A stretch of DNA of 64,000 bases, from assembly GCA_019828595.1 (NCBI GenBank), contig JAHQRK010000001.1:1674001-1738000 (forward strand), given 5' to 3'. The notes below the pieces were generated by a model, which was not told the origin of the DNA, made no database searches, and worked only from the letters and a program-made list of their open reading frames with translations. Positions 1-10,254 of the stretch are shown here, one piece after another. Position numbers and translations under genes: made by a program. The stretch comes from Aphanomyces cochlioides (lineage: Eukaryota; Oomycota; Saprolegniomycetes; Saprolegniales; Verrucalvaceae). Position 1 is the stretch's first letter, and every line of letters begins with the position of its first letter.

Positions 1-2423
1 TATGCCCTTGTGCAAATCGACGTCACGTAACAACCTATGGGGTTTCTCATCAAGCGGCTGCAGTCATGTCAATACTGTTGATAGTTCAAGCATCAAAGCC
101 ACTCTACAATCCCATGGAAATTTTTGAATTTTTATTCTTGGAGTATCCCTCGACATATCAAGCGTCCGACTCATGATCGTGCAACGAAACTACACTGTTC
201 ATGTCGTTGGGAGCGCAATGTCGACAGCGGTGAGCAACTGCTGCGCCAGCCACATATCACAACAGCGACTTTTTGAGTCAGAGAGTTTCAGGGAGTGTAA
301 CATTTGTAATCTTCTTGATGAGACGGTCGGTCAAATGTGGCACAAAAGTACTACGTGTAATATCTCTGTGCCATCTTGACATCTTCATTACCAGAGAAAT
401 GAAACGCTCCGTCTTGTCAGTTATCGGGCATGTCGGCGTTCAGCAGTCAGAGACATTACGTACGAGCTCGCAAAGGCTCGCTCCACTGCGATGGAGAAGT
501 CTGAATTTCAAACGGTGGAAATGTGAGAAAGAGGAGCTGCTGCTTGGCCTCTCACAATCACTTCAAGCAGCCATAACCCATTCATGTTATCCACTTGGAT
601 AATGATGCAAGCAGAAGATTGCACCCACTCACTCATCTTGATTCCAAGGTGAAAGTGAATTCATGGACGAGTTTGGTGCATCGCCTAAATCTCTTTGCAA
701 GAAATCATGGATGGTTCTCCTTAAGACTGTCTTGGTGGTAGTCTCCTTGATTGGGACAAGTAGAATGGTCAGATGTGTGAGAAATAGTCAGAGTCGCAGC
801 GAACTCTTCCTTCAGAATGTCTATAACCGCAAGTGCAGAGTTCGTGATAGTTCATCAGATATTTGTTTGCAATTACACGCATTTTCGTCAAGCCACTATG
901 TTTTTGCTACGCGATGACGTCGAGTTTCCATTCCTCTGCGTGAACAAGCTCAAGGCATCACGATCGTGATTCAGCCTCTCGTCATGGCTCCATACAGTAA
1001 GCACCGAGCTTAGTGGCGATTGCACCGTTTTCTTTCGTTAACTAAGGGCCGGTGCGAGATCCAAGAGTTGATTGTGGGTACACATAACTTTGCCAGTGGC
1101 GACGGATCCTTCAAGCAGCAACACATCGCTGAAATACAAGTACAGCACAGCGAACGACGGACTAATCCTCCAAATTGATTACTGATTTCCCTCTTGTTTG
1201 GAAACCGATGAAAAATAACAATTTTTCAAGGTTATTGATTTATGAAGTCATAATGTTGCACAGTTTTTTGTTCCCCACGCACAAGCCATCCATCTTCGAT
1301 TTGTACGAACAAGTCGAGTTGTCGATCAACTATGCTCCTCGCCAAGCACCCAGGAAACAGACCATGTTATTAAGCATCATTACAGTAAGTCTATCTCAAT
1401 CCATATTCCAATTCTCAATACGATGACTGAGACTAGACAAATCATCATCAACAATCCCAACTCTATCCCAACAATTGGATATCGTTGTCCTAGAATATTA
1501 GCCAATTAGAGGCTCTTTCGGAAAATAATATTGTTGCAAAATTATTGTGGATTCGCTAGAAATTTCCCAATTTGGATTCGTTTTTTGTATCAATCTCCAA
1601 TCACGCCAATATTGTCTTTTCGTTTCAAATTTCGAATCGCCGGTTGATTTAATCGATTTTACAAATCGATTTGTGTGTGTTTTGACGTGTGTTTGTCGTG
1701 TATTTTAGCATTACTAAATACACTTTAGTAGCTATTATTTAGCATTCCGACGTGTGAACTACACCTATTATCCGGATTTTAGCATAATTATGTCCGGATA
1801 AGCTTTGAATTGCGGTTAATTGGACAAATAACCGGATATTTATCGAGAAGAAATCGGGATAAAATTCGAGTTTTTGTCCGAAAAGACAATACATTGGATG
1901 AATGAAAATTAGAACAGTACTTTCTCTCATGGGAACTGTACTTTCTTTAAAATTTTATTCAGCCAATCACAATCGCCCAAAATATTTATTAGCCAATGGC
2001 GTCGATTGGTGAATCGATGTGATTTGATTGAACGGGGTCTGGAAATTCGTATCAAATCAACAATATATTTTCTCGAAGAATATAAAAACTCTGTCAGGTT
2101 TTACAAAAATCGAATCGCATTCGAAACGAGAGGAGTAATAACTGCAGAGCGCATCCTCGGCGAGAATTTTGGTTCGTCGTATGGGTTCTTCAACAAATTC
2201 ACCATCAACATCCATGCATGACCAAGGTGCACAATGATCTGATGCTATTTGGGAGTCAAGAGCGGCATCACCAGTTCCTCATGCAGCGTTCGTTATCCCT
2301 GAAGTCTTCCGAACACAAGATTCCAATCGTAGATTTGGTCGATTAAACTTTTATCTCCTCGAATGTTTCAGAGTTCACCTTGTGAGGCTGCCATTACAGT
2401 AGTAGACGATCTATTGATATTTA
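1..2423. other. Non-genic or heavily degraded stretch
   Basis: I see no supportable gene here. Open frames are short, start at non-ATG codons or overlap on both strands. About 1480-2110 is AT-rich and holds an inverted CCGGAT motif cluster. About 2308-2423 resembles a segment at 9358-9466, so at least the right end is duplicated, degraded sequence belonging to the pseudogene cluster that flanks the copia element. Confidence 0.6.
1768..1839. repeat. CCGGAT motif cluster with inverted repeat
   Basis: TTATCCGGA (1768-1776) and TCCGGATAA (1793-1801) form perfect 9-bp inverted arms around a 16-nt spacer. A third copy, ACCGGATATT, lies at 1831-1840. The same core recurs as a cluster in the CTF18/kinesin divergent promoter (about 40146-40188). 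It may be a transcription-factor site or a relic promoter; nothing here proves activity. Confidence 0.4.
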
Positions 2424-2800
2424 AGTCTCTGTTTTGGAAAAAGCCTACGCGCCACGGAAATCCTATTGGTATAGGAAGAATTGGCAAGAACGAGAGAGCA
2501 TACCTCGCCACATCCTTTGTTACTGCTAGCAACGCTGTCTTGGTCAAAACAAACATCATAGCTGCGATTCAAGTCGACACCAAGTTCAGGATCCGACCGA
2601 CACTTAGCTCCATTGCGATTCTTCCGCTGGCCTTAAAACATCTCGTCGATCGATTATGAGCGGGAATCGTGTGCGCATTGTAGACGTAGCCGTCAGGATA
2701 ATCAATTCGTCGTTGCGCCCATCGGTTCTTGTTTTCACAAGCTTTATGATCGTCAAAAGCCCTTGCGCCTAGTCATCCATCCTTCATCCCATGGGTTCAC
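2424..2800 (-). pseudogene. Degraded M14 zinc-carboxypeptidase fragment
   Basis: Read on the minus strand in three frames, this stretch keeps landmark motifs of M14 metallocarboxypeptidases in the right order. PDGYVYN is at 2674-2700 (the family's NPDGY motif), GVDLNRSYD at 2555-2581 (family GVDLNRN), and DFRGA.AFSKTET at 2424-2462 (family YRGP.PFSEPET). The motifs are in different frames with stops between, so it is not functional. A GTAAGT donor at the upstream end suggests a former exon boundary. Upstream coding sequence is separated from it by the copia insertion. It cannot be a working protease, because the catalytic C-terminal part is missing. Confidence 0.6.
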
Positions 2801-2882
2801 TTACCTTGGGCAACGAAGCACACAACGAGTTTCCCTGCCGATGGAAACGTTGCAGCATCGAGGGGAAATGACGCTCGAACAG

Positions 2883-2887
2883 ATACA
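2883..2887. repeat. Copia target-site duplication, left copy
   Basis: ATACA immediately before the 5' LTR; the matching copy is at 8342-8346, immediately after the 3' LTR. Confidence 0.9.
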
Positions 2888-3132
2888 TGTTGAGGAACGT
2901 GTCGCCAGTGTGCGCCAAATATTTGATCCCCCAATCAAATGTTTGGTACACACACGTCACTTAATCTAGCGTTCTCCATCATCTCATTGGCGACGACCAC
3001 GCGCATTGCCGGCACGACTACACTGTCTACTTCAAGAACAAGCTTTCATTTTCACTTAGTTATGCATATACTCTAGTGTAGTCTAACATTTTAGTCTAAC
3101 TTGATAATCTCACTTTCCATTTCACCTCAAGA
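2888..3132 (+). repeat. Copia 5' LTR
   Basis: The 245-bp LTR begins TGTTGAG and ends CTCAAGA, an imperfect terminal inverted pair. It matches 8095-8341 almost base for base. One 2-bp length difference lies in a CA run near 2948, and there are a few substitutions. Confidence 0.93.
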
Positions 3133-3150
3133 GGTTCTGAGCCCCACAAC
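3133..3150 (+). other. Putative copia primer-binding site
   Basis: The bases directly after the 5' LTR, GGTTCTGAGCCCC, do not start with the usual TGG. They resemble the complement of the anticodon arm of initiator tRNA-Met (GGTTATGAGCCC, from memory of the half-tRNA priming used by Drosophila copia), with one mismatch at the anticodon. This is inference only. Confidence 0.35.
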
Positions 3151-3380
3151 TCAGGACTAGCCGCCTCGCCGCCTCTGCACCGCCTCCAAGCCGCCTCAGC
3201 CGCCTCAGTCGCCTCGCCGCCTCGACACCGACCGTCTGACCGTTTCAAGAAACCAATCAAGAGCTACATTACAGTTTCGCCTGTTTCTCCTTTTGTGAGA
3301 TATCGAGTCAGTACTATTGCGGGAAGAACTGTAAGTTTCTGATTGGCTGGCACTAAACTCCTAGTAGAGTTTGCCAATTT

Positions 3381-5314
3381 ATGAAGACACCCCTCGAAGA
3401 ACTTGTTCTGAAGACCGTTTCGAACAAGCTCCGCAAGCAGCGCCAAGTCAAGGCCAAGAAGGACACAACTCTGAAAACGTCCTTTCGTCGCATCAACCCC
3501 GACTCTACGACCGATAAAGTCCTCCGCGACCTCATCGACTCGATCAAGCGTTCTCAACGAATTACCAACTGCCTCGGTGGCCGAATTGCGAACGAATTTT
3601 CGGATCCCGAGTATCAGCACATCGTTGAAGAAACTGAAGACATTCTCTTGACTATCAAGCACACACTTGAGTCCGCAGCGAACTTTGCCGAGCAGAAGTT
3701 TGAGAACAAACTCCACGAATTGTTGCATCGCAAGCTCCTTCCAGTTATCAAATCTCGCGGTTACAACTAATTTTAATTAATTAGTTTTATCCAATCACTT
3801 TCATTGAACTTGAACCATGGAATTAAACATTTTGTCCACGTGTTCAAAGGAAAGTCGATCAGTGAGTGGTACACCCGACTCCTTTCCTTCCTCGAATACA
3901 AAGAAGTCGACGCTGTCGTTGAAGGCACTATGCCCGATTCCTGATCCCGAATACACAAACAAGAACCGTCTGGCGAAAGCTCTTATACTCGCCGCACTCG
4001 ATGACCAACACATATGAATGGTTAAGAAATGCTTCTTCCATGATAAACATACTCCGCGACCGATATGTCAACAAGTCATTTCTGGTACAAGGCCATCTAT
4101 TCGAGTTACTATTGAAGACTCAAATGGAACCCTCCGAATCTGCACGCGTGTACTGCGACCGCTTCAAGATGACACTTGAAGATGCTCTTGATGCCAATGT
4201 CAAGATTGACCATGGCTTTGCAGTTCACCAATTTTTGCGAAGTCCGGACCATCGCTTTGACAGTTTTGTCCACTTCCAGTTTCATCGACTTCAGAATGGG
4301 GACGATGTTGATGAAGCAACTCTGCCGAAGATCTTCACTGCACTTCTTCAGCAAGACACACACATACCGTATGACACGTCAGTACCTGCTGAATCATTCA
4401 ATGCTGCCTTTGCCATGACTCCACGCCGGCCCCGCCGCAATCAAGCCCAACCCCGCAATCCTGTCGTCTGCTCATACTGCAACATCCGGAATCACACTGA
4501 GGATGTCTGCCTCCGCAAAATAGCAGATCAACGCCAGCAGCAGCAACAACATTCGGGTCAAAACACCGGCTCTTCTCAACGCCGTGTCCGCTACTTGACG
4601 GGACCTTCTGAAGCACCTGTTGAAGCTCCATCGACGACTGATCGTACTTCTGGACAACAACGACAGAATACGAATCGTCGAAACAACTCGCGACCTTCCA
4701 ACACCAACCATGCTAGTATGATAGTGTACACGTCGAGCTTCACATTGCAGACTTCCACTCCATCTGTTCCTATCTCGTCAGACTGGATCCTGGACTCTGG
4801 TGCTTGCGATCACTACTGCAACAACGCTGCTTGGTTCAAGAACCTAAGACCCCACGAAGGGGCTGTTCGAGCTGCTAACGGAGAAGACATGCCAATTGAA
4901 GGATGCGGAACTGTTGTTCTCGAAATGAACTCAACCGCTGGCATCGTCTCAGTCACCCTTGATGACGTTTGGTACATCCCTACCATCCAGTTTAACTTGT
5001 TCTCCCTGCCAAGAGTCACGGAACGAGGATTCAGCATCAAGTTCATCCGCAATGCCTGCTTTATCATGCGTAATGATCAAGTCTACGCGCAAGGCTTCAA
5101 GCACAACCTGCTTTATACGCTGGATATCGCCAATCCTCTTCCAATCGTCCCCGATGAGCCTTCCCGGGATTTTTCAAACCTCTCTTTGGCTACGACTCCA
5201 TCTACCGAAGTCTGGCATGCTCGACTTGGTCATATTAGTGTGAAGCATATGAATAAGATTCGTCAATACACTAAAGGGATTGATATTGATGACTGCAAAC
5301 CATCAATTTTGTGA
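3381..5314 (+). pseudogene. Copia gag, protease and pre-integrase region
   Basis: The N-terminal gag piece (3381-3770) ends at a stop. Gag similarity then continues through three frames, around 3819-3926, 3927-4010 and 4001 onward, before the long open stretch 4001-5314. That stretch carries a CCHC zinc knuckle (CSYCNIRNHTEDVC, about 4468-4509), an aspartic protease active site in DWILDSGACDHYC (about 4783), and a GAG_pre-integrase motif WHARLGHIS (about 5212). It ends at a stop created by a one-base shift near 5305. The gag/protease functions are recognisable, but no intact polyprotein can be made as the sequence stands. Confidence 0.85.
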
Positions 5315-5990
5315 AAGTTGCCTTGCTGGAAAACAATCGCGACTGCCCTTTCCACAGCGGTCATTAACCTCGTCTTCCGCGCCGATTGATCTTGTTCACT
5401 CGGACATATGTGGACCGATGCGTCATCCCTCCATCAGCAATCGAGCGCGATACTTTAACACGTTCACCGATGACTATTCGCGATATGGCTTCATGTATTT
5501 TCTGAAGCACAAGTGGGAAGCTCTACAACGCTTTCAAGCCTTTACAGCTTTCTGTCGCACGCAATTCGATCGATATGTGCGCTGCCTTCGTTCTGACAAT
5601 GGCGGAGAATACATTTCACATGCCTTCTCTACATTTCTCATTGAGAACGGCATTCGCCATGAGAAGACAGTGCCCCACACTCCGCAACAAAATGGAGTCA
5701 GCGAACGAATGAATCGTACACTCGTCGAATGTGCTCGTGCTATGATGCATTATTCGCATGTACCCTTGCAATTTTGGGCTGAAGCTGTAGCTCATGCTAT
5801 GTACCTTCGAAACCGCTCGTACTCTTCATCCACACCCGGTACAACACCCTTTGAACGCCTCTGGAAATCCAAACCAGACCTATCTCAATTGCGCATTTTT
5901 GGATGTGACGCCTATGCTCTTATTGATGAAAGTGCTCGCTCCAAGTTTGCATCCAGAACTATTCGTACAATATATTTGGGATTGAGCCTA
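5280..5990 (+). pseudogene. Copia integrase region
   Basis: This encodes the integrase part of pol: a CxxC near the start (CESCLAGK), then the rve core with HSDICGP (first Asp), LRSDNGGEY (second Asp) and PHTPQQNGVSERMNRT carrying the catalytic Glu region. The frame differs from the preceding protease segment, and a second one-base shift near 5978 moves the downstream coding into the next frame. The domain itself has no internal stop. Its role is cDNA insertion in the nucleus. Confidence 0.9.
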
Positions 5991-8173
5991 ATGTCAAGGG
6001 ATACCGTTTGTACTGTCAGAAATTCTTCGTCAATCGGAACGTTAAATTTAATGAGTCGACTTCCTACCATGCGAATTCTCCTTCTCCGCTTCTCTTGCCC
6101 GCGCAAGACATTTTTGCTGATGAAGACTCTCCAAGAGATGAAAGTCCTCCACCTCCACGACGCTCGACTCGTATTCGTCGACCTCCAACGCGATTCATGG
6201 ATACAACTCCAGTTTTCCAACCTGCTGCGAGTTCTCCACAAAGTTCTTCTGTCCCGACATCTGAACAACATGAAGATGTCATTGATGCCTCTGTGTCCAA
6301 TGCTCAAGAGGATATCAACACGATGATTGAAGACACTTCAACTTCGATCCCGGTTGCTCTCGACGACTCTGAGGATATGGACGTATCCACTATCTATGAT
6401 GCACCTTTCCTGCGTCGTAGACCACGTGAAGAAACTATTGACGAAGACATTGAAACAGATGACGACATAATCGTTTCTAAACGTCAACGTATTCTTGTTG
6501 CATTTGCTATTCACTCTACTGGCCTCCCTACGACTATTCAACAATCACATTCTTCACCAGAACGAGAAGAATGGATCAAGGCCACTAATGCTGAATACGA
6601 CTCTCTCATGGAACATGAAACCTGGACTCTTTGCGATCTACCCCCTGGTCGCAAACCCATTGGTTGTCGGTGGTTATTTACCAAGAAATATTCTGCCGAT
6701 GGTTCTCTCTTGCGATACAAAGCACGCCTTATTGCTCAAGGTTTTACTCAAGTTGCTGGTATCGACTATACGGACATTTTTGCTCTTGTGATTCGTACGT
6801 CAAGTATTCGCTTTCTACTTGCTCTTGCTGCTTTGCAATCGATGCAAATATGTCACATGGACGTACAAACTGCCTTTCTCAATGGACCTTTACAAGAAAC
6901 GCTCTTCATGCGTCAGCCGCCTGGATATGTCCAACCTGGACAAGACCATCTTGTTTGCCGTCTAAACAAGAGTATTTATGGTCTGAAGCAATCCTCACGA
7001 GAATGGAATTCTGCTCTCGATTCCTATTTCAAGTCAAAAGGCTTTGTTCAGCTGAAGACTGACCCCTGCATCTATTTTCAACGTACAAAACAAGGTTTAG
7101 TTTTGGTTGGCGTCTACGTTGACGACTTCATTCTACTCTCTACAAGCACTGCTGTGCTTGAGACCACCAAACGCAACTTAAGTTCTCGATTTCACATGAC
7201 AGACCTTGGCAACTTGACTTTTTGCCTTGGTATAGAATTCGAACGACTACAAGATGGATCAATTTTTCTCCATCAGCGCAAGTACATTTTGGATTTACTC
7301 GCTACACACGGGTTTACAGACTGCAATCCAATCTCGACTCCTCAAGCAAGTTCAGCTACAAGTTCTTCTACGGCTTCATCACCGTTGCCTTTCCGCCAAG
7401 TGGTGGGCGAACTTCTGTACCTGACTACGACAACTCGTCCCGACATAGCCTATACAGTAACTTTGCTGTCAAGACACCTCAATGAACCTGCTGAAGAACA
7501 TCAACAGATAGCAAAACGCGTATTACGCTACCTCAAAGGAACACAAGAGTATGGTCTACTTTACTCCAAGTCTGACAAAGAAGATTTTAAGATCGATCTC
7601 TATGTTGACGCCGACTATGCGAACGACATTTCTACTCGACGATCGACTTCTGGCTTTCTTCTCTTTCTCAACGGATGCTTGTTTTCGTGGAAATCAAACC
7701 TACAGAATATCGTTGCTCTTTCGACTTGTGAAGCCGAGTATATTTCAATGTCTTATGGTCTCCAAGAAGCACTCAGGCTCAAGTCTCTATTCGAAGAACT
7801 CCAATTGGTTATCAAGTTACCCATCAACGTTTACGAAGACAATCAAAGCACTATCAACATGGCTGCGAATCCAACTCTTCAACAAAGAACTAAGCATATC
7901 GATGTCCGCCATCACTTCATCCGTGATCTAGTCAAGCAGCGCATCATCAAGATCAACTACTGCCAAACCAACTCAATGCTCGCTGACATTCTCACGAATG
8001 CTCTACCCAAACCCAAGTTTGAAGAGCACATGCCGAAGCTTGTGACCTCCATTCCACCAAGCAACAATAAAGAAACGTCTCGATTAGAGGGGAGTGTTGA
8101 GGAACGTGTCGCCAGTGTGCGCCAAATATTTGATCCCCCAATCAAATGTTTGGTGCACACACACGTCACTTAA
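5980..8173 (+). pseudogene. Copia reverse transcriptase and RNase H region
   Basis: About 720 codons are open. After a charged spacer the RVT_2 domain begins near 6570 (EWIKATNAEYDSL) and contains GCRWLFTKK, KARLIAQGF, MDVQTAFLNG and the catalytic YVDD (about 7112, VGVYVDDFILL). RNase H follows, with YVDADYA, LSTCEAEY and EDNQSTI carrying the acidic residues. The frame runs through the polypurine tract and stops inside the 3' LTR. This is the longest intact portion of the element. In the family it copies the retroelement RNA into cDNA. Confidence 0.93.
8086..8094 (+). other. Copia polypurine tract
   Basis: AGAGGGGAG immediately precedes the 3' LTR, the expected plus-strand primer for LTR retrotransposon replication. 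Confidence 0.8.
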
Positions 8174-8341
8174 TCTAGCGTTCTCCATCATCTCATTGGC
8201 GACGACCACGCGCATTGCTGACACGACTACGCTGTCTACTTCAAGAACAAGCTTTCATTTTCACTTAGTTATGCATATACTCTAGTGTAGTCTAACATTT
8301 TAGTCTAACTTGATAATCTCACTTTCCATTTCACCTCAAGA
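8095..8341 (+). repeat. Copia 3' LTR
   Basis: 247 bp, near-identical to 2888-3132. It begins TGTTGAG, ends CTCAAGA, and is followed by the ATACA target duplication. Confidence 0.93.
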
Positions 8342-8539
8342 ATACAACCGTATGATCCTCCCCAGATCCAGTTTGGACGGAAAACATCGGTCCATTCTCC
8401 ATCTTCACATTGCGCTTGACAAATGGTAATTCATCGGACGGTGTCTCCTCGCCAAACGCGTTTCCAGGCATAGCCGTCAGCGGCCTTTCCGTCTGTATAC
8501 GCGCCATTTAGTCCTGTGTCTTCCACACAGTCACTTGCC

Positions 8540-9300
8540 TTGAGAGATCATAGAATAATCGCATCAAGTTTGGCATTGGTCTCGTGAAAACCATCTACGA
8601 CGCGAATGTGCAAATCGGACGGATCTTTCAATCCCATGTTGCCGCACACAACTCGTCGTGCGTCGAGGTACTCCAGTTTACCACGATCTAAGTCGAGCAC
8701 GACGGCTGCAGCTACATCGGACGGGGTTGGAAGATCATCACGACTGGTTGTAGCTTGATGCACGCCAACCAACATTATCGTGGAGCTTGAAATACTGTTG
8801 CTGTTGCATGAGGAAGAGGATAAATTTGTGAGCTGCCCGTGGATGCATCTGGAAGCGATACATTGGGACGAATGCCCCGTTCTGTTCGATTTCCATCATC
8901 ATCTTCAAGTAGGCATGGCTTTTGAGGAAGCGAGGAAACACTTCACGAGCGAGGCGCTTGAAGGCAAGCATGTGTTTCTAACGAAAGCCAAGCCAACCGA
9001 CATCGTTGTTTTGTATTACTTGCAAGCACAAGCTGCTCTAGTCCGTTTGTGAGTTCGAGCGTACTCGAAAGGTTGAATTCATGTATCGTGGAGAAATATT
9101 TGTTGTAAAGTTTGAGTAGTTGAGCACGCTGGACATCGCGATCCTCGATATGTTTTTGCTGCTCCAATTCATTGAGAAAGAGGGGCACTTGGTGGTTATT
9201 TGTCTTGCCTTCGAGCGTCTGCGTTTCGCTGAGGAAGGAAAGCAAGTATACGGACTTTGTTCTTGTCTTCCTATTGCCATGATCTGAAAGTTTTGTGAAT
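8540..9300 (-). pseudogene. Degraded RGS-domain gene fragment
   Basis: The minus-strand translation contains the helical pattern of a regulator of G-protein signalling domain. Around 9020-9240 lies LFLNELEQQKHIEDRD followed by LLKLYNKYFSTIHEFNLS, and around 8880-8962 lies FKRLAREVFPRFLKSHAY, the conserved C-terminal helix with the typical FPRFL motif. The halves are in different frames, with the change near 8960 in contiguous sequence, so I call it a pseudogene. A further open stretch (8548-8775) follows but I do not recognise it. Working RGS proteins speed up GTP hydrolysis on G-alpha subunits; this copy looks dead. Confidence 0.55.
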
Positions 9301-9437
9301 GAACTCGATTGCTGTATTTGGCAATTAGTGATGGCGATAGCCAACACGTGATGATGCTTCGAACACAAGATTTTAATCGCAACTTTGTTCGATTACACTT
9401 AATCTCATTGAATGTAGTACCTCTTGTGCGGTTGCTT

Positions 9438-9735
9438 TTAGTTGACGACGATTTGTTGATTCTTAAAGTCAGGGTGGCCTGTTGGCAAGCATGCCCACAT
9501 GTGTGGTTTCTCCCCTGAGGGATAGCCAATGTCCAAGCAATAGCCCGACAACGTGACGTGTTCCAATTGTTTGGTGTTGGAGTTGTATCGCCACCGCTGG
9601 TTCACATTGGCAGTGCTGCACTCCCAAATGTGTACACCACCGTCGTTCTAGCCTCCCATGCATCTAGGCACTTGTTTGTGCCAATAGAGCGGATCATTTG
9701 AGTGCTTGGATCAAATCGCCACTTTTCAGTCCCCC
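9438..9735 (-). pseudogene. Detached ricin-type beta-trefoil lectin fragment
   Basis: The minus strand encodes one trefoil repeat (KCLDAWEA, then NVNQRWRYNSNTKQLEH, then GYCLDIGYPSGEKPHMWAC) with a frame break near 9625. It ends in a stop at 9438-9440 after FKNQQIVVN. The repeat closely parallels the C-terminal lectin repeats of the GH3 pseudogene (10255-11829), including the QRW motif and the GYCLD loop. It is best explained as a duplicated, decayed tail of such a gene. Confidence 0.7.
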
Positions 9736-9740
9736 TCAAA

Positions 9741-9974
9741 ATACTATTCCAAACCTATTATTCACCCTGAGCTGATCAGACTATTCATTCCTTCACGACG
9801 AGGAGGCGAATCACTTACTCTCCATAGGATATTCAGGAATTATTCATTTCCCATGAGCTTGCTCTAGAGTAAGTTATTCGAGTAATTCAATCGAAACATG
9901 GAATGTGTATTATGCATTGAGCTTACGCCTGTTCCTTCTTGATGATCTCTTGCACATCGCATTGAGCATTCGGC
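9741..9974. other. Intergenic, no feature seen
   Basis: AT-rich sequence between the lectin fragment and the hAT fragment. It contains repeated GCATTGAGC-type words near 9915 and 9958 but no supportable gene. Confidence 0.5.
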
Positions 9975-10190
9975 TTACTCTTGTTCCTTCTCCATGATCT
10001 CTTGGACATCACATATGCCCCATAGCTCAGCGTTTTCTTTCAAAAATATCTGCTGCTCGAAAGTCTGCGGAGAAATTCCACGATGGCGGTCAGAGAGGGC
10101 CCATTTGGTTAGGGAAAATAGACGTTCACACATGTTGGACGTCGGACGTATGAAGCGGCAGTCTAAGTACATACAGTGTATCATCCGCAT
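9975..10190 (-). pseudogene. hAT-family transposase C-terminal dimerisation fragment
   Basis: The 71-codon min-strand segment contains RPTSNMCERLFSLTKWALSD followed by RHRGISPQTFEQQIFLKEN. This matches the hAT C-terminal dimerisation pattern (S..CERLFS......R..LSP..FE...FLK.N). Only the last part of a transposase is present. No catalytic core, terminal inverted repeats or 8-bp duplication could be found around it, so it is a 5'-truncated relic. Confidence 0.7.
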
Positions 10191-10254
10191 GGGCCGATTT
10201 GGTTCGCTCTCTTTGGTAAAGCTTGATTTTTTTGTTTTGATTGGCTAAAATTGC

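Larger units (their letters stand above)
2888..8341 (+). mobile_element. Ty1/copia LTR retrotransposon, complete but frame-broken
   Basis: A complete element: two LTRs of 245 and 247 bp, flanked by the perfect 5-bp target-site duplication ATACA (2883-2887 and 8342-8346). Between them lie gag, protease, integrase, reverse transcriptase and RNase H in copia order (integrase before RT), a polypurine tract just before the 3' LTR, and a leader after the 5' LTR. The LTRs differ by a 2-bp indel and a handful of substitutions, so insertion is fairly recent, yet gag-pol is interrupted by at least four frame changes. The element sits inside older degraded coding-like sequence (M14/RGS pseudogene cluster). 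Confidence 0.95.

Noticed and set aside
1175..1426. 83-codon frame near the left end
   Set aside because: Low-complexity hydrophobic sequence without conserved features or neighbours.
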